Positions 30,428 through 40,850 are shown, counted from the first letter of the stretch. The stretch is 64,000 bases of DNA from Pseudomonas sp. IAC-BECa141 (GCF_020544405.1 NZ_CP065410.1:5394001-5458000); one strand, 5' to 3'. Made by a program: numbers and translations. Notes: generated from the letters alone by a model not told the origin.

Positions 30428-30883
30428 ATGCCCTATGTTCCAGTTGCAGAGCTCAAAGATTATGTCGGCAAGGAACTCGGACGTTCCGAATGGCTCACCA
30501 TCGATCAGGAGCGCATCAACCTGTTCGCCGAAGCCACCGGGGATTACCAGTTCATCCATGTCGATCCGGTCAAAGCCGCGCAAACGCCATTTGGCAGCAC
30601 CATTGCACACGGTTTTCTGTCGTTGTCGCTGATCCCCAAACTGATGGAAGACATACTGGTCCTGCCGCAAGGCGTGAAGATGGTGGTCAACTACGGTCTG
30701 GACAGCGTACGTTTCATCCAGCCGGTCAAGGTCAACTCGAAGGTCCGGCTCAAGGTCGACCTCGGTGAAGTGACCGAGAAAAAACCTGGCCAGTGGCTGC
30801 TCAAGGCCACCGCCACCCTGGAGATCGAAGGCTCGGACAAACCGGCCTACATCGCCGAACCGCTGTCGCTCTGCTTCGTTTAA
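30428..30883 (+). CDS. MaoC-family (R)-hydratase-like protein
   Basis: 151 aa hot-dog-fold protein. The hydratase motif FAEATGDYQFIHVDPVKAAQTPFGSTIAHGF contains the Asp and His of MaoC/PhaJ (R)-specific enoyl-CoA hydratases; NodN-like proteins share it. The substrate is unknown. ATG at 30428 has AAGGAG 9 bases upstream. Confidence 0.93.
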   Translation: MPYVPVAELKDYVGKELGRSEWLTIDQERINLFAEATGDYQFIHVDPVKAAQTPFGSTIAHGFLSLSLIPKLMEDILVLPQGVKMVVNYGLDSVRFIQPVKVNSKVRLKVDLGEVTEKKPGQWLLKATATLEIEGSDKPAYIAEPLSLCFV

Positions 30884-30993
30884 GCGCCTGGATGCGAAGC
30901 GGCTCACGCTGTTTCGCATCCGCTCCTCCCCGCCGGCTGTATAAGGTCACATAGCTGCGGCATACTCGGTCGCCTAATTGCCCGGATCCCGCT

Positions 30994-32721
30994 ATGCGCT
31001 CATTCGCTCCTCTTGCTCCCCTTGCCTTGACCCTGTTGCTGGCCGCGTGTGGCGACGGCGAATCACTCTTGCCGCCGGATGCGCGTCTGCCCGACGGCGG
31101 CCGCTATCGCGGTGAACTGGTCGATGGCTTGCTGCAAGGTCAGGGCCGGGTCGACTACCCCAACGGCAGCTGGTACGCCGGGGCGTTCGACAAGGGGCAA
31201 TGGCACGGCCAGGGCGAATGGCACGGCAGCAATGGCGAGGTCTATCGCGGCAACTTCCAGCAAGGGCTGTTCGACGGCCAGGGCACGCTGACCACCACGG
31301 CCGGCAGCTACACCGGTGGTTTCAAGCTGGGCCGGCGCGACGGCGAAGGCACCCTCAAAGAAAATGCGATGACCTATCGCGGCGAATTCAAGGCCGACCA
31401 GTATTCCGGGCTCGGCCGTCTCGAGCTGGATGACGGCAGCTCCTATCAGGGCCAGTTCGCCCACGGCAAACCCAATGGCGAAGGCCAGCGCGGCGATGCC
31501 AGCGGCAATCAGTTCACCGGCCACTTCGTCAACGGCCAGCTCGAAGGCAACGGTACATTCAACAGTGCCGACGGCGACATCTATGTCGGCGGCTTCAAAA
31601 ACAATCAACTGCACGGCAAGGGCCGCTACGAAAACGCCGATGGCGATGTCTGGCTCGGGCAGTTCAAGGAAGGCGCGCTGACCGGCAAGGGCGAACTGAT
31701 CGGCGCCGACGGCAGCCACTACATCGGCTATTTCAATGACTGGCGCTTCAGCGGTCAGGGCCGGCTGAACCTGGCCGATGGCAGTTTCTACGTCGGCGGG
31801 TTCGACAGCGACAGCTATTCGGGACGCGGCACCCTGGTGCTCACCGATGGCAGCGTGCTCAGCGGCACCTGGATCAACGGCCAGCGCGTGCGCGATGCCG
31901 ACGGCAAGTTGCTGCCCGACACCCTCGAACTCGGCCTGCTGGCCCAGGGTCGCCTGCTCGACGAGGCGCTGGCCAATGTGCCGGCCTCGACCCCGGCAGT
32001 GGAGCTGTACACCCTGACCCTCGGCGGCGACGGCAAACAAAGCGTGTTCCTGCGCGAATCCGATTACGTGGCCAACATGCTCACCAGCCGTTTCGGCGCG
32101 TTTGGCCAGATTCGCCTGGTCAATCATCGCGACCACCTCGGCGACCGGCCCATGGCCACCCGCGAAAACCTGCGCCGCGCAGCCCAGACCCTGGCCGAAC
32201 GCAGCGGCCCGGAAGATCTGGTTTTCATCTACCTGAGCAGCCACGGCACCGCCGAGCACGAACTGGTGCTCGATCAGCCGCGCATGGAACTGGCCGACCT
32301 GCCCGCCGATGAACTTGCCGCCGTGCTGGCGCCGCTGAAGAACCGCGACAAGATCATCGTCATTTCCTCGTGCTATTCCGGGGGTTTCATTCCGGCGCTG
32401 AAGGATGAGCGCACGCTGATCATGACCGCCGCGCGCGCCGACCGCGTGTCGTTCGGTTGCTCCGAGGAGGCCAACTTCACCTACTTCGGCGACGCCCTGT
32501 TCGCCCAGGCCCTGAACCAGACCGACGACCTGGAGCAAGCCTTCAAACTGGCCAAGGCCACCGTCGCCGAGCGCGAACTGGCGGACAACTTCGAGGCCTC
32601 TGAACCGCAGATCTGGGCACCGAAAACCGTGCTGGCACACTGGCAACTGCTGCGCAAACAGCAAGCGAGAAAAGCCTTGCAAAGTGCTGCGTTGAACGAC
32701 GGAGCAACAAAGAGCAACTAA
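30994..32721 (+). CDS. MORN-repeat lipoprotein with C13 (legumain-like) peptidase domain
   Basis: 575 aa. Lipoprotein signal with Cys19 in LTLLLAACGDGE, then about eleven MORN repeats of 23 residues (YxGxFxxGxxxGxGxxxxxxG) over residues 38-300, then a peptidase C13/caspase-fold domain with the catalytic pair His417 (YLSSHGTAEH) and Cys460 (IIVISSCYSGGF). It is likely anchored in the envelope facing the periplasm. MORN repeats bind lipids or mediate dimerisation; the protease substrate is unknown. Family members with this architecture occur in pseudomonads, without a defined role that I know of. Confidence 0.88.
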   Translation: MRSFAPLAPLALTLLLAACGDGESLLPPDARLPDGGRYRGELVDGLLQGQGRVDYPNGSWYAGAFDKGQWHGQGEWHGSNGEVYRGNFQQGLFDGQGTLTTTAGSYTGGFKLGRRDGEGTLKENAMTYRGEFKADQYSGLGRLELDDGSSYQGQFAHGKPNGEGQRGDASGNQFTGHFVNGQLEGNGTFNSADGDIYVGGFKNNQLHGKGRYENADGDVWLGQFKEGALTGKGELIGADGSHYIGYFNDWRFSGQGRLNLADGSFYVGGFDSDSYSGRGTLVLTDGSVLSGTWINGQRVRDADGKLLPDTLELGLLAQGRLLDEALANVPASTPAVELYTLTLGGDGKQSVFLRESDYVANMLTSRFGAFGQIRLVNHRDHLGDRPMATRENLRRAAQTLAERSGPEDLVFIYLSSHGTAEHELVLDQPRMELADLPADELAAVLAPLKNRDKIIVISSCYSGGFIPALKDERTLIMTAARADRVSFGCSEEANFTYFGDALFAQALNQTDDLEQAFKLAKATVAERELADNFEASEPQIWAPKTVLAHWQLLRKQQARKALQSAALNDGATKSN

Positions 32722-32748
32722 GCTGAACAGTATCAAGGGAGAGACACT

Positions 32749-33390
32749 ATGTACTTGACGCCTCAGCATGTCCTGCTTGCCGGAGCCACCGGACTGACCG
32801 GTGAACATCTGCTCGACCGTCTGCTCAACGAACCGACGATCAGCCGCGTCCTTGCCCCCTCACGCCGGCCGCTGGCTGAACATCCGCATCTGGAAAATCC
32901 GGTCGGCGATCCACAGACCTTCCTGCCGCAACTGTCCGGTCGGGTCGATATCGCCTATTGCTGCCTCGGCACCACCATCAAACAGGCCGGCTCCGAAGAG
33001 GCGTTCCGCGCCGTGGATCTGGACATGGTGGTGGCATTCGCCAAGCGCGCCCGGGAAATGGGTGCACGCCACCTGATCGTGATCAGTGCCCTGGGGGCCG
33101 ATCGCCGGTCCTCGGTGTTCTACAACCGGGTCAAAGGCGAGATGGAATACGCATTGCGCGCGCAGGACTGGCCGCAATTGACCATTTGCCGACCTTCCCT
33201 GCTGCTCGGCGAACGCAGCGAGCCGCGCCTGGGCGAGCAGCTTGCCGCGCCGTTCTCCAAATTGATTCCCGGCAAATACCGCGGCATCGAAGCCTGCCAA
33301 CTGGCCCGTGCCATGTGGCGCCTTGCACTGGAAGAGCAGGACGGAGTACGTATCGTCGAATCGGATGAGCTGCGCAAGCTCGGCAAGTGA
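32749..33390 (+). CDS. NAD(P)-binding Rossmann-fold protein (atypical SDR)
   Basis: 213 aa; N-terminal dinucleotide-binding motif [12 protein letters not shown], then [16 protein letters not shown] and a [13 protein letters not shown] stretch holding the Tyr/Lys of SDR enzymes, as in HTATIP2/YwnB-type NAD(P)H-binding proteins. The start is supported by AAGGGAGAG. Substrate unknown. Lies 27 bases after the MORN-protease gene and may share its transcript. Confidence 0.88.
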   Translation: MYLTPQHVLLAGATGLTGEHLLDRLLNEPTISRVLAPSRRPLAEHPHLENPVGDPQTFLPQLSGRVDIAYCCLGTTIKQAGSEEAFRAVDLDMVVAFAKRAREMGARHLIVISALGADRRSSVFYNRVKGEMEYALRAQDWPQLTICRPSLLLGERSEPRLGEQLAAPFSKLIPGKYRGIEACQLARAMWRLALEEQDGVRIVESDELRKLGK

Positions 33391-33623
33391 GTTCGCGCAT
33401 GAAGCAGTTCAACGCAGATCCAGACCATCATCTTTCAATGAAGTCAGAGGATCCGGTGTTGAACTGCTCTCTGAAATGAGCCGAATCGATTCGACAACCG
33501 CGCCCTATCTATCTACCACACGCCCCTCCCCCTTCATGGATAACGTGCCCTCTGGCACACCTGCATCCGTCATGTCGTCATCGGACGGCCCCCGACAGCA
33601 GGTAATCAATGAAAGGACGCCTG

Positions 33624-36206
33624 ATGGCACCCAAAAAGACCACACCGAAAGGCACCCGCGCCCCCGGCACTCCAGCCGATACATCGATCCCCCTGTCGAC
33701 TCCGCGACTTGAGCGTCCAGGCCAGATCCGGCCTGCGGGGCCGGACGCCAATCCCTCCGGGCAACAGCATTCGACACAGCTGACCTCAAGCGAATCATTG
33801 CCCGGGTTACTGATCCAGGACCTGGCTCCCGCAGTCCGGGAGAGTACGTCCTCCGATAGCCTTCGCCCGGCCGAAAACATTCTTGAGTACGCGCTGCCAC
33901 CACAGGAGCGAACGCTTTTGCCTGCCGTCATGACACAAGGATTGCGTATCTACCGGGGGCGAATTTACGCCGAGGTTCAATACACCTCGACCGGTACCGT
34001 GATGGTGGGCTGGGACGACGGCGCCGGAACCTATCGAGCCATGCGACCAAAGGAAGCACACCCCTCCGGCCCGGCGCTGCATTTCGACTCACAAAGCAAT
34101 ACCTGGCGAGTTGGTGAGCCACCCGAAACCGGCGTTCTGATCGAATCTGCGGCCCATCGACCGGCAGTCAGCTCGCAGGACACGTCACAACAGACTCTTG
34201 CGCCCCTCACACAATCAAACACGCCACCGGTTTACATCGACACCCGGCATTACGTGTGGGACAGCGCCACGACTCACCACCACGGCTACGTGGTCATGCA
34301 CCGGAAAATGCGGCTGGACGATTCCGTCGGACCTCGGTCGCACCACGCCTTCCGGGACGATAACGGATCGTTTGTCAGTGTTGAGCGGCCTGCTTATCCC
34401 ATCGATCAGCCAGCCCGATTGCTGTCCGCCTGGACGGACCGCGACATCTGGAATCTCTACGGACTGCAAGGCACCGATATCACCCGCTTTCGCACCGAAG
34501 CCCACAGCACCGGCAAGAAGCCTCAGTGGGCCAGAGTCCGGCCAGACCGGATGGAAAACGTTTATCTGTTTGACGAGCTTCGTCGCTGGCTGGGCCCGGA
34601 CATGGATCGCGATATGTTCAACCGGCTTCTGGAGCATCAGAAACGCACACCCGCCGAGTGGGTGAAACACCTTGAATCGGTCTCCCTGCACCGCGCTCCA
34701 GCTGACCAGCAATCCCCGTTGCCGCAACGGTCGACAACCCAAACACACGTCCAGGAATCGCCGTTGCCACGCCAGCCAGACCCTGACATTTCCGAGACGA
34801 GGGACACCCCTGCGACGACGTACGGTGACCAGCGCCACTACACCTGGGATCTCGACAAGTCGAACTTTCACGGTTATGTCGAGATGCAGCGCAAACCTGG
34901 CCTGGATGACAGTCACGGACCGCTCACTCAACTGGCGTTTCGTGAAGGTGCCGGACTGATCGTCGTCAAAGCCACCGATTATTCGATCCATCAAGAGACC
35001 GTCCTGCGCCCCTTCTGGCGGGACGTCGACATCTGGAATCTTTACAGGATCGAAGGGCCCGACATCGTGCGCTTTCGTCGGGACGTTGCGCTTCATCAGA
35101 AACCGCCTGACTGGGTCAAACAACGCAAATACCCTTCCCGGCGCGAGAAACTGATCGACTACCTGAGGCTGTGGACCAATCCTGACTCACCGCTCAAATC
35201 ACGAGAGCAGGTTCTCGCCCGGTTCCAGCCCTACAACCTCTCCGTCCAGCAACTGGCGAAATTGTGCAAGGAGTTGTCGCCAACCGGGCAGTTCAAGAAT
35301 CTGATCAATGATGAGCTGCCCGGGTGGGTCAGGACTCATCAAGAACGCACCCGCCGGGTGACCAACGAAAAACTCTTCGATCCGTTTCTGCCGGAAATCC
35401 ATGCAGAAATCATCCGACTGAGAAATCAGGGAGAAGGCACCAGCCTCTTGAAGGCCAGCCTGACCGATCCCTTCTTTCAAGGGCTGTTGCGCATCAGCGG
35501 CTTTAAACGCAACAAGCACAACTACCTGTACAGGACCGATACGCCCGCCATGTTCAAAGTGGATAACCGGACACCTTTCGAAATAGCCCGGCCCGCGGCC
35601 ATGGTCCCACAGGCAATATCGGCAAGGGGTGCCACAAGCGAGATACCTGTCAGTGCAATGTTCAGCCTGAAGACCGCCATGGGCTTTGCGAATGAAACCA
35701 TGGGAATAGCAGGCAAGGGAGCGCACCAGCCAGTCAGCGGTACCTCGACGCCCCCTGCTCAGCGCATCCAGTTTTGCTACCTGCTCGATACCCGCAATGT
35801 CGAGGTCGTAGCGGGGCAAGACAATCGCGTCTACAACCCGACGCGACTCGAACGAAGCCCTGCGGACGGCACAACGTGGTTCCCGAGCATGAAGATGGAG
35901 GGTCATGTTTCGATGTCGTCGATCGGCTTCACGTCGAGGCGCGTCTGGCTGGTCAACTCAAGCATGACTCGCGCGGCGACAGTGGAAGACATCCATCTGC
36001 AGGCGCTGACACGCGCCACTGGATCGGATCAGAACGCCGTTGACGCCATCGAGGCACGCACACGGGCAGGGGAATTGAACCGGAATGAATATGACGAGTT
36101 GATCGATGACGTGGCGACAGCCGGAAAACGCATTATCGAGTTGCCGGCAGGACAGGACGTTTTCTCCAACCACATCGTCTTTCCGCCCGAAACGATCACG
36201 CTGTAG
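33624..36206 (+). CDS. Large ART-like paralogue with altered catalytic residues
   Basis: 860 aa; ATG at 33624 is preferred (AAAGGA 7 bases upstream) over ATG 33609. Residues 1-90 are Ser/Pro/Thr-rich. Residues about 108-166 match the module of the 557 aa protein (YRGRIYAEV ... TYRAMRPKEAHPSGPAL). Residues about 206-306 and 403-501 are an internal repeat (RHYVWD / RHYTWD; DRDIWNLYGLQGTDITRFR / DVDIWNLYRIEGPDIVRFR). The C-terminus (about 632-860) aligns with the ART-like domain without gaps in key stretches, but Arg324 is Lys645 (MFKVDNRTPFEI) and the first Glu of ExE is Lys757 (MKMEG), while Ser677 and Glu759 remain. It may be inactive or have another target. No signal peptide. Confidence 0.65.
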   Translation: MAPKKTTPKGTRAPGTPADTSIPLSTPRLERPGQIRPAGPDANPSGQQHSTQLTSSESLPGLLIQDLAPAVRESTSSDSLRPAENILEYALPPQERTLLPAVMTQGLRIYRGRIYAEVQYTSTGTVMVGWDDGAGTYRAMRPKEAHPSGPALHFDSQSNTWRVGEPPETGVLIESAAHRPAVSSQDTSQQTLAPLTQSNTPPVYIDTRHYVWDSATTHHHGYVVMHRKMRLDDSVGPRSHHAFRDDNGSFVSVERPAYPIDQPARLLSAWTDRDIWNLYGLQGTDITRFRTEAHSTGKKPQWARVRPDRMENVYLFDELRRWLGPDMDRDMFNRLLEHQKRTPAEWVKHLESVSLHRAPADQQSPLPQRSTTQTHVQESPLPRQPDPDISETRDTPATTYGDQRHYTWDLDKSNFHGYVEMQRKPGLDDSHGPLTQLAFREGAGLIVVKATDYSIHQETVLRPFWRDVDIWNLYRIEGPDIVRFRRDVALHQKPPDWVKQRKYPSRREKLIDYLRLWTNPDSPLKSREQVLARFQPYNLSVQQLAKLCKELSPTGQFKNLINDELPGWVRTHQERTRRVTNEKLFDPFLPEIHAEIIRLRNQGEGTSLLKASLTDPFFQGLLRISGFKRNKHNYLYRTDTPAMFKVDNRTPFEIARPAAMVPQAISARGATSEIPVSAMFSLKTAMGFANETMGIAGKGAHQPVSGTSTPPAQRIQFCYLLDTRNVEVVAGQDNRVYNPTRLERSPADGTTWFPSMKMEGHVSMSSIGFTSRRVWLVNSSMTRAATVEDIHLQALTRATGSDQNAVDAIEARTRAGELNRNEYDELIDDVATAGKRIIELPAGQDVFSNHIVFPPETITL

Positions 36207-36212
36207 GGCGTT

Positions 36213-36251
36213 TCAAAGGCTCGACCCTGCGGGGTCGAGCCTTTGATTTTT
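36213..36251. terminator. Strong bidirectional terminator
   Basis: 15-bp stem TCAAAGGCTCGACCC / GGGTCGAGCCTTTGA with a 4-base loop, followed by TTTTT on the plus strand, starting 6 bases after the stop of the large ART-like gene. It also ends the convergent yceK-like gene. Confidence 0.92.
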
Positions 36252-36534
36252 ACAGTCCGCCAGTCGCCTGAAACCCTACACCGATCACCGTCAGCAGCGA
36301 CAACGGCAACAGCAGCGTATCGAGCAGTGCGCTGGCCGGCAGATCCACTCCGGGATAGCTCGGGGCCTCGGCGCCGAACCGGTCCATCGCACAACAGCCA
36401 CCGTTCATGGCGTACAAGTCCAGCCGCGTGCCGGAATACACCACCGGCGCGCCGGGCTTGGCGGCATCCAGCGTGCGCACCGTGGCGCAGCCGGTGAGTT
36501 GCAGCGCCAGCGCGATCGCCAGCAGCTTATTCAT
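36250..36534 (-). CDS. YceK/YidQ-family lipoprotein
   Basis: 94 aa; lipoprotein signal with Cys16 in [10 protein letters not shown], then [14 protein letters not shown] and a hydrophobic C-terminus ([21 protein letters not shown]), the pattern of the YceK/YidQ DUF1375 family. Its start overlaps the end of ubiX by 8 bases. Function unknown. Confidence 0.88.
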   Translation of the reverse strand: MNKLLAIALALQLTGCATVRTLDAAKPGAPVVYSGTRLDLYAMNGGCCAMDRFGAEAPSYPGVDLPASALLDTLLLPLSLLTVIGVGFQATGGL

Positions 36535-37174
36535 CGCTGCTCAGGTGGTGTTCGCCCCAGCGCGGCAGCATGTCCTGGGGAATACCCAGCAGATTGAGAA
36601 TCCGCGCCACCACGAAATCGATCAGGTCAACGATGGTCTGCGGCTGATGATAGAAACCCGGCGAGGCCGGCAGGATGGTCACGCCCATGTTCGACAGCTT
36701 GAGCATGTGCTCCAGGTGAATGCTCGAGTACGGCGCTTCGCGCGGCACCAGAATCAACTGGCGACGCTCCTTCAAGGTGACGTCCGCCGCCCGTTCGATC
36801 AAGTTGTTGCAGGCGCCGGTGGCGATGGCCGACAAGGTGCCGGTCGAACACGGCACCACCACCATCGCCGCCGGAGCGCCGGAGCCCGAGGCCACCGGCG
36901 ACATCCAGTCTTCCTTGCCGTAGACCCGAATCTGTCCGGCGGCCGCGCCGGTGTATTCAGTGAGAAACGCCTGCATCATTTGCGGCTTGGCCGGCAGCGA
37001 CACATCCGTCTCGGTGGCCATCACCAGTTGCGCGGCCTTGGAGATCAGGAAGTGCACCTCGCGATCCTCGCGCACCAGACAGTCCAGCAGGCGCAAACCG
37101 TACTGGGCGCCGGACGCGCCGGTCATCGCCAGCGTGATGCGTTCCGTGCCGCCGTCACGGGAAAAAGTGTTCAT
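36527..37174 (-). CDS. ubiX: Flavin prenyltransferase UbiX
   Basis: Attaches a dimethylallyl group to FMN, making the prenyl-FMN cofactor of UbiD in ubiquinone synthesis. 215 aa; FMN-binding [36 protein letters not shown] and [19 protein letters not shown] at 37174 overlaps the mpl stop by 4 bases, indicating coupling. Confidence 0.96.
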   Translation of the reverse strand: MNTFSRDGGTERITLAMTGASGAQYGLRLLDCLVREDREVHFLISKAAQLVMATETDVSLPAKPQMMQAFLTEYTGAAAGQIRVYGKEDWMSPVASGSGAPAAMVVVPCSTGTLSAIATGACNNLIERAADVTLKERRQLILVPREAPYSSIHLEHMLKLSNMGVTILPASPGFYHQPQTIVDLIDFVVARILNLLGIPQDMLPRWGEHHLSSDE

Positions 37175-38520
37175 TTCAGCGCCTCGGCGAGTTTGCCATG
37201 CAGGCCGCCGAAGCCGCCGTTGCTCATGATCACCACATGGGTGCCGGGCTGGGCCTGGCTCTTCACGCGCTCGATGATGCCTTCCAGCGAGTCGCTGACA
37301 ATCGACGGCACCGTGCACAGCGCGGCGGTGCCGGCCAGATCCCAGCCGAGGTTGGCCGGGGCGTACCAGATCACCTGATCGGCATCGACCACGCTGTCCG
37401 GCAGACCGTCACGGTGGGCGCCGAGCTTCATCGAGTTGGAGCGCGGTTCGATGATCGCGATCAGCGGTGCATCGCCGATGCGCTTTCGCAGGCCGTCAAG
37501 GGTGGTGGCAATCGCGGTCGGGTGGTGGGCGAAGTCGTCGTAGATGGTGATGCCGCGTACTTCCGCGACTTTTTCCATCCGGCGTTTGACGCTCTTGAAA
37601 GCGCTCAACCCTGCAATGCCCATGGACGGCACAACGCCGACGTGACGCGCCGCCGCCAGAGTGGCCAATGCGTTGGCGACGTTGTGCTGGCCGGTCAATT
37701 CCCACTCGACCACGCCTTGGGGCACGCCTTCGAACATCACTTCGAACGCCGAGCCGTCGTCTTTCAGCAACTTGACCTGCCACTGACCGCCAGCACCGGT
37801 GGTTTGCACCGGGGTCCAGCAGCCCATCTCGATCACACGCTGCAGGGCCGGTTCGGTGGTCGGGTGAATCACCAGGCCTTCGCTGGGGATGGTTCGCACC
37901 AAATGGTGGAACTGCCGCTCGATGGCTGGCAAGTCAGGGAAAATGTCGGCGTGATCGAACTCAAGGTTGTTGAGGATCGCCGTGCGCGGACGGTAGTGGA
38001 CGAACTTCGAACGCTTGTCGAAGAACGCGCTGTCGTATTCGTCGGCCTCGATCACGAAGAACGGCGTGCCGCCCAGACGCGCCGACACCGAGAAATTCTG
38101 CGGCACGCCGCCGATCAGGAAGCCCGGGCTCATGCCGGCATGTTCCAGCACCCAGGCGAGCATGCTGCTGGTGGTGGTCTTGCCGTGTGTACCGGCAACC
38201 GCCAGCACCCAGCGCCCTTGCAGCACATGGTCGGCCAGCCATTGCGGGCCGGAGACGTACGGCAGGCCTTTGTTCAGCACATATTCCACTGCCGGGTTGC
38301 CGCGGGACATGGCGTTACCGATCACCACCAGATCCGGTGCCGGATCGAGCTGCGCCGGGTCGTAACCCTGGGTCAGCTCAATGCCCTGGGCTTCGAGCTG
38401 AGTGCTCATCGGCGGATAGACGTTGGCATCGGAGCCGGTCACGTGATGGCCCAGCTCTTTGGCCAGAACCGCCATCGAGCCCATGAAAGTCCCGCAGATA
38501 CCCAGAATATGAATGTGCAT
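37171..38520 (-). CDS. mpl: Murein peptide ligase Mpl
   Basis: Recycles murein by ligating the tripeptide L-Ala-gamma-D-Glu-mDAP to UDP-MurNAc in the cytoplasm. 449 aa; [13 protein letters not shown] nucleotide start, P-loop [20 protein letters not shown] and [19 protein letters not shown] typical of Mur ligases. ATG at 38520 gives the standard N-terminus MHIHILG. Confidence 0.97.
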   Translation of the reverse strand: MHIHILGICGTFMGSMAVLAKELGHHVTGSDANVYPPMSTQLEAQGIELTQGYDPAQLDPAPDLVVIGNAMSRGNPAVEYVLNKGLPYVSGPQWLADHVLQGRWVLAVAGTHGKTTTSSMLAWVLEHAGMSPGFLIGGVPQNFSVSARLGGTPFFVIEADEYDSAFFDKRSKFVHYRPRTAILNNLEFDHADIFPDLPAIERQFHHLVRTIPSEGLVIHPTTEPALQRVIEMGCWTPVQTTGAGGQWQVKLLKDDGSAFEVMFEGVPQGVVEWELTGQHNVANALATLAAARHVGVVPSMGIAGLSAFKSVKRRMEKVAEVRGITIYDDFAHHPTAIATTLDGLRKRIGDAPLIAIIEPRSNSMKLGAHRDGLPDSVVDADQVIWYAPANLGWDLAGTAALCTVPSIVSDSLEGIIERVKSQAQPGTHVVIMSNGGFGGLHGKLAEALK

Positions 38521-38595
38521 AGTCGACCTCGTAAAACATGGCCGCAGGTTAGCGCAGGGAGGGGGAAATGGCACTCTTTAGCTGATCACCCGACA

Positions 38596-38703
38596 TGATC
38601 GTTCCCACGCTCTGCGTGGGAATGCAGCGCAGGACGCTCTGCGTCCAAAAGCGGACGCTCTGCGTCCGGGGAGGCATTCCCACGCAGAGCGTGGGAACGA
38701 TCA
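38596..38703. repeat. Composite palindromic repeat
   Basis: Outer arms TGATCGTTCCCACGCTCTGC (from 38596) and its exact reverse complement ending at 38703 enclose two further GGACGCTCTGCGTCC palindromes. It can fold into a long branched hairpin between mpl and eatR, which are in the same orientation. This nested form is a common intergenic repeat of fluorescent pseudomonads. Confidence 0.85.
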
Positions 38704-38713
38704 GCACGAAGAT

Positions 38714-40630
38714 TCAGGCGGTTCGGGCAATCCCGTGCTTGCGCAGCTTTCTATAAAGCGTATTGCGACTGACGCCCAACTGCTGCGCCGTGTGGGTCAT
38801 GTGCCAGCGGGTGTGCTCCAGGGCATTGAGCAAGGCCATCCGCTCGGCATCTTCCAGCGGATGCTCGGACGACGACTCATCGACCTTGACCAGGAGCGGC
38901 TGCACCTGCCGGAACATCGCGGGCAGATCATCGAGCCCGATCCGACCTTCATCGCACAACGCCGCCAGCGTGCGCAGCACATTGCGCATCTGCCGCACAT
39001 TGCCCGGCCAGTTGAACCCGAGTAATGCCTGGCGCGCCGGCGCTTCGATCAGGATCGTTTCCCCGCCTGCCTCTTCGGCCAGCAGGAAATCCAGCAACTG
39101 CGACTTGTCACTGCGCTTGCGCAACGGCGGCAACGCGACTTCCAGCCCGTTGAGCCGGTAGTAAAGGTCTTCACGGAAACTGCCGTCGCCAACCCGCTCC
39201 AGCAGATTGCGGTGAGTGGCGCTGATGATCCGCACGTTGACCGCTTCCGGCTCGCCGCCGATCGGCACCACTTGCCGGTCTTCGAGCACTCGCAGCAGTC
39301 GGGTCTGCAAGGCCAGCGGCATGTCGCCGATTTCATCAAGGAACAGCGTGCCGCCATCGGCCTGCTGCAGCTTGCCGCGCATGCCGTCCTTGCGCGCGCC
39401 GGTGAAACTGCCGCCGCGATAGCCGAACAGTTCACTCTCGATCAGGCTTTCGGGAATCGCCGCGCAGTTGAGGGCGACGAACGCCTTGCCGGCGCGCTGA
39501 CTGGCGTTGTGCACAGCCTTGGCGAATGCCTCTTTGCCGGAGCCGGTTTCGCCGTTGATCAGCAGTGGCACGTCACGTTCGAATACCCGCAGCGACTTGC
39601 GAAAATCCGCCTGCAACGCCGCATCACCGAGGCAAATACCTGCAAGACGCGGCGCTTCGACAAGCGCAGGAGCCGGCGCGGCCGGCAACGGCCGACGGGT
39701 TTCGCCGCGCAGCACCGCAAACAGATGCCGACCGTCACGGGTGCGCAACGGCCAACTGGCGCTGGCATTGGCACTGGCGCGCCCGAGCAATTCATCCAGC
39801 GAACAATCGAAAAACGCCTCCACCGGTTTGCCGAGCAAGCCGCCGCGAATATGCCCGAGCAGGTTCAATGCACTCTGATTGACCGCGCTGATCCGCCCTT
39901 CCCCGTCAAACGCCAGCAGCCCTTCGCTGAACAGCCCGACGGATTCGGCCTGGAGATGGAAACGCAGCAACAATTGGTTATCGAAGCAGCGCAGGAAATA
40001 GCAGCTCTCGATCATCTTCGCCGACAGATTGACCAGTGCCATGGTGTGGAACTGGCTCTGGCGCGAGACGTCGTGTCGCGCCGAGGAAACGTCGAGCACC
40101 GCCAGCAGTTCGCCATGGGGGTCAAACACCGGGCTCGCCGAGCAGGTCAGGCCGGTGTGGCGGCCGCGAAAGTGTTCGTCTTGATGAATGGTCAGGGCCT
40201 GGCGCTCCACCAGGCAGGTGCCGATGCCGTTGGTGCCTTCGCAGGCCTCGCTCCAGTCGGAACCCAGCCACAGGCCGGCGCGTTCAAAGATCTTGCGTTC
40301 GGCGGGGGCGGTGACGCAGTTGAGGATCACCCCGCGCGCGTCGGTCAGCAGTACCGCGTGGCCGGCGCCGGAGAGCTGTTGATGCAGGCTGCTCATTTCA
40401 TTGCCGGCGATCTGCAACACCTGTTGCAACCGTTCGCGGCTTTCAAGGACACGACCGTGTTCGAGCACGGTCGGCGCCATGGTCAGGGCCGGGTCGAGGT
40501 GATAGTCCTCAAGACAACGCAGCCACGAGCGGGCAATCGACGGGTCGGCACCGGGACCATGCAGGTGCGGTTTGCCCTGGGTGACGGTGAGAACCTGTTG
40601 GGCATGGCGACTCAAATGGTTGTCGTGCAT
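38714..40630 (-). CDS. eatR: Sigma-54-dependent regulator of ethanolamine catabolism (AcoR/EatR type)
   Basis: 638 aa. N-terminal GAF-type sensing region ([32 protein letters not shown]) as in AcoR, a PAS-like part (about 235-300), an AAA+ domain with Walker [16 protein letters not shown], the sigma-54 contact loop as GSFTGA rather than GAFTGA, Walker [12 protein letters not shown], and a Fis-type HTH ([19 protein letters not shown]). It is divergent from exaC and both operons downstream have sigma-54 promoters, so it most likely activates them in response to ethanolamine, as EatR does in P. aeruginosa. The function is inferred from context. Confidence 0.88.
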   Translation of the reverse strand: MHDNHLSRHAQQVLTVTQGKPHLHGPGADPSIARSWLRCLEDYHLDPALTMAPTVLEHGRVLESRERLQQVLQIAGNEMSSLHQQLSGAGHAVLLTDARGVILNCVTAPAERKIFERAGLWLGSDWSEACEGTNGIGTCLVERQALTIHQDEHFRGRHTGLTCSASPVFDPHGELLAVLDVSSARHDVSRQSQFHTMALVNLSAKMIESCYFLRCFDNQLLLRFHLQAESVGLFSEGLLAFDGEGRISAVNQSALNLLGHIRGGLLGKPVEAFFDCSLDELLGRASANASASWPLRTRDGRHLFAVLRGETRRPLPAAPAPALVEAPRLAGICLGDAALQADFRKSLRVFERDVPLLINGETGSGKEAFAKAVHNASQRAGKAFVALNCAAIPESLIESELFGYRGGSFTGARKDGMRGKLQQADGGTLFLDEIGDMPLALQTRLLRVLEDRQVVPIGGEPEAVNVRIISATHRNLLERVGDGSFREDLYYRLNGLEVALPPLRKRSDKSQLLDFLLAEEAGGETILIEAPARQALLGFNWPGNVRQMRNVLRTLAALCDEGRIGLDDLPAMFRQVQPLLVKVDESSSEHPLEDAERMALLNALEHTRWHMTHTAQQLGVSRNTLYRKLRKHGIARTA

Positions 40631-40747
40631 TTCTTATTATTCTCCCCGAGGCTCATCGGCCCATGCGTGAAGTGGTGCCCAGCATCCTCCAGCCAACCGG
40701 TCTTTGCAATGCTGGCAAGACTGCCCGGTCACGGGTTGTGCCAGAAG

Positions 40748-40776
40748 CGGTACAAACTGTCACCCAAGCTGTACCG
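40748..40776. promoter_or_regulatory. Candidate activator site between eatR and exaC
   Basis: CGGTACA (40748-40754) and TGTACCG (40770-40776) are perfect inverted repeats with a 15-base spacer, about 75 bases upstream of the exaC -24 element, where an enhancer-binding protein would bind. Nearby TGT-N12-ACA (TGTACCGATAGCGTCACA) is of the kind bound by AcoR-like regulators. Confidence 0.4.
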
Positions 40777-40850
40777 ATAGCGTCACAGACGCTTGCCACT
40801 TGTCCGACGGAAATCGCGCAAGGCGTTGATTTGCCTGACCTGCACGGCAG

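Noticed and set aside
33476..33497. TGAGCCGAATCGATTCGAC, similar to the Fic operator
   Set aside because: Only one arm matches and the spacing is different; likely chance.
33476..33712. 78-codon Ser/Thr/Pro-rich frame ahead of the large ART-like gene
   Set aside because: It overlaps the ART-like gene in another frame and has no ribosome-binding site. It resembles a leader of the same composition, so a past frameshift is possible, but not shown.
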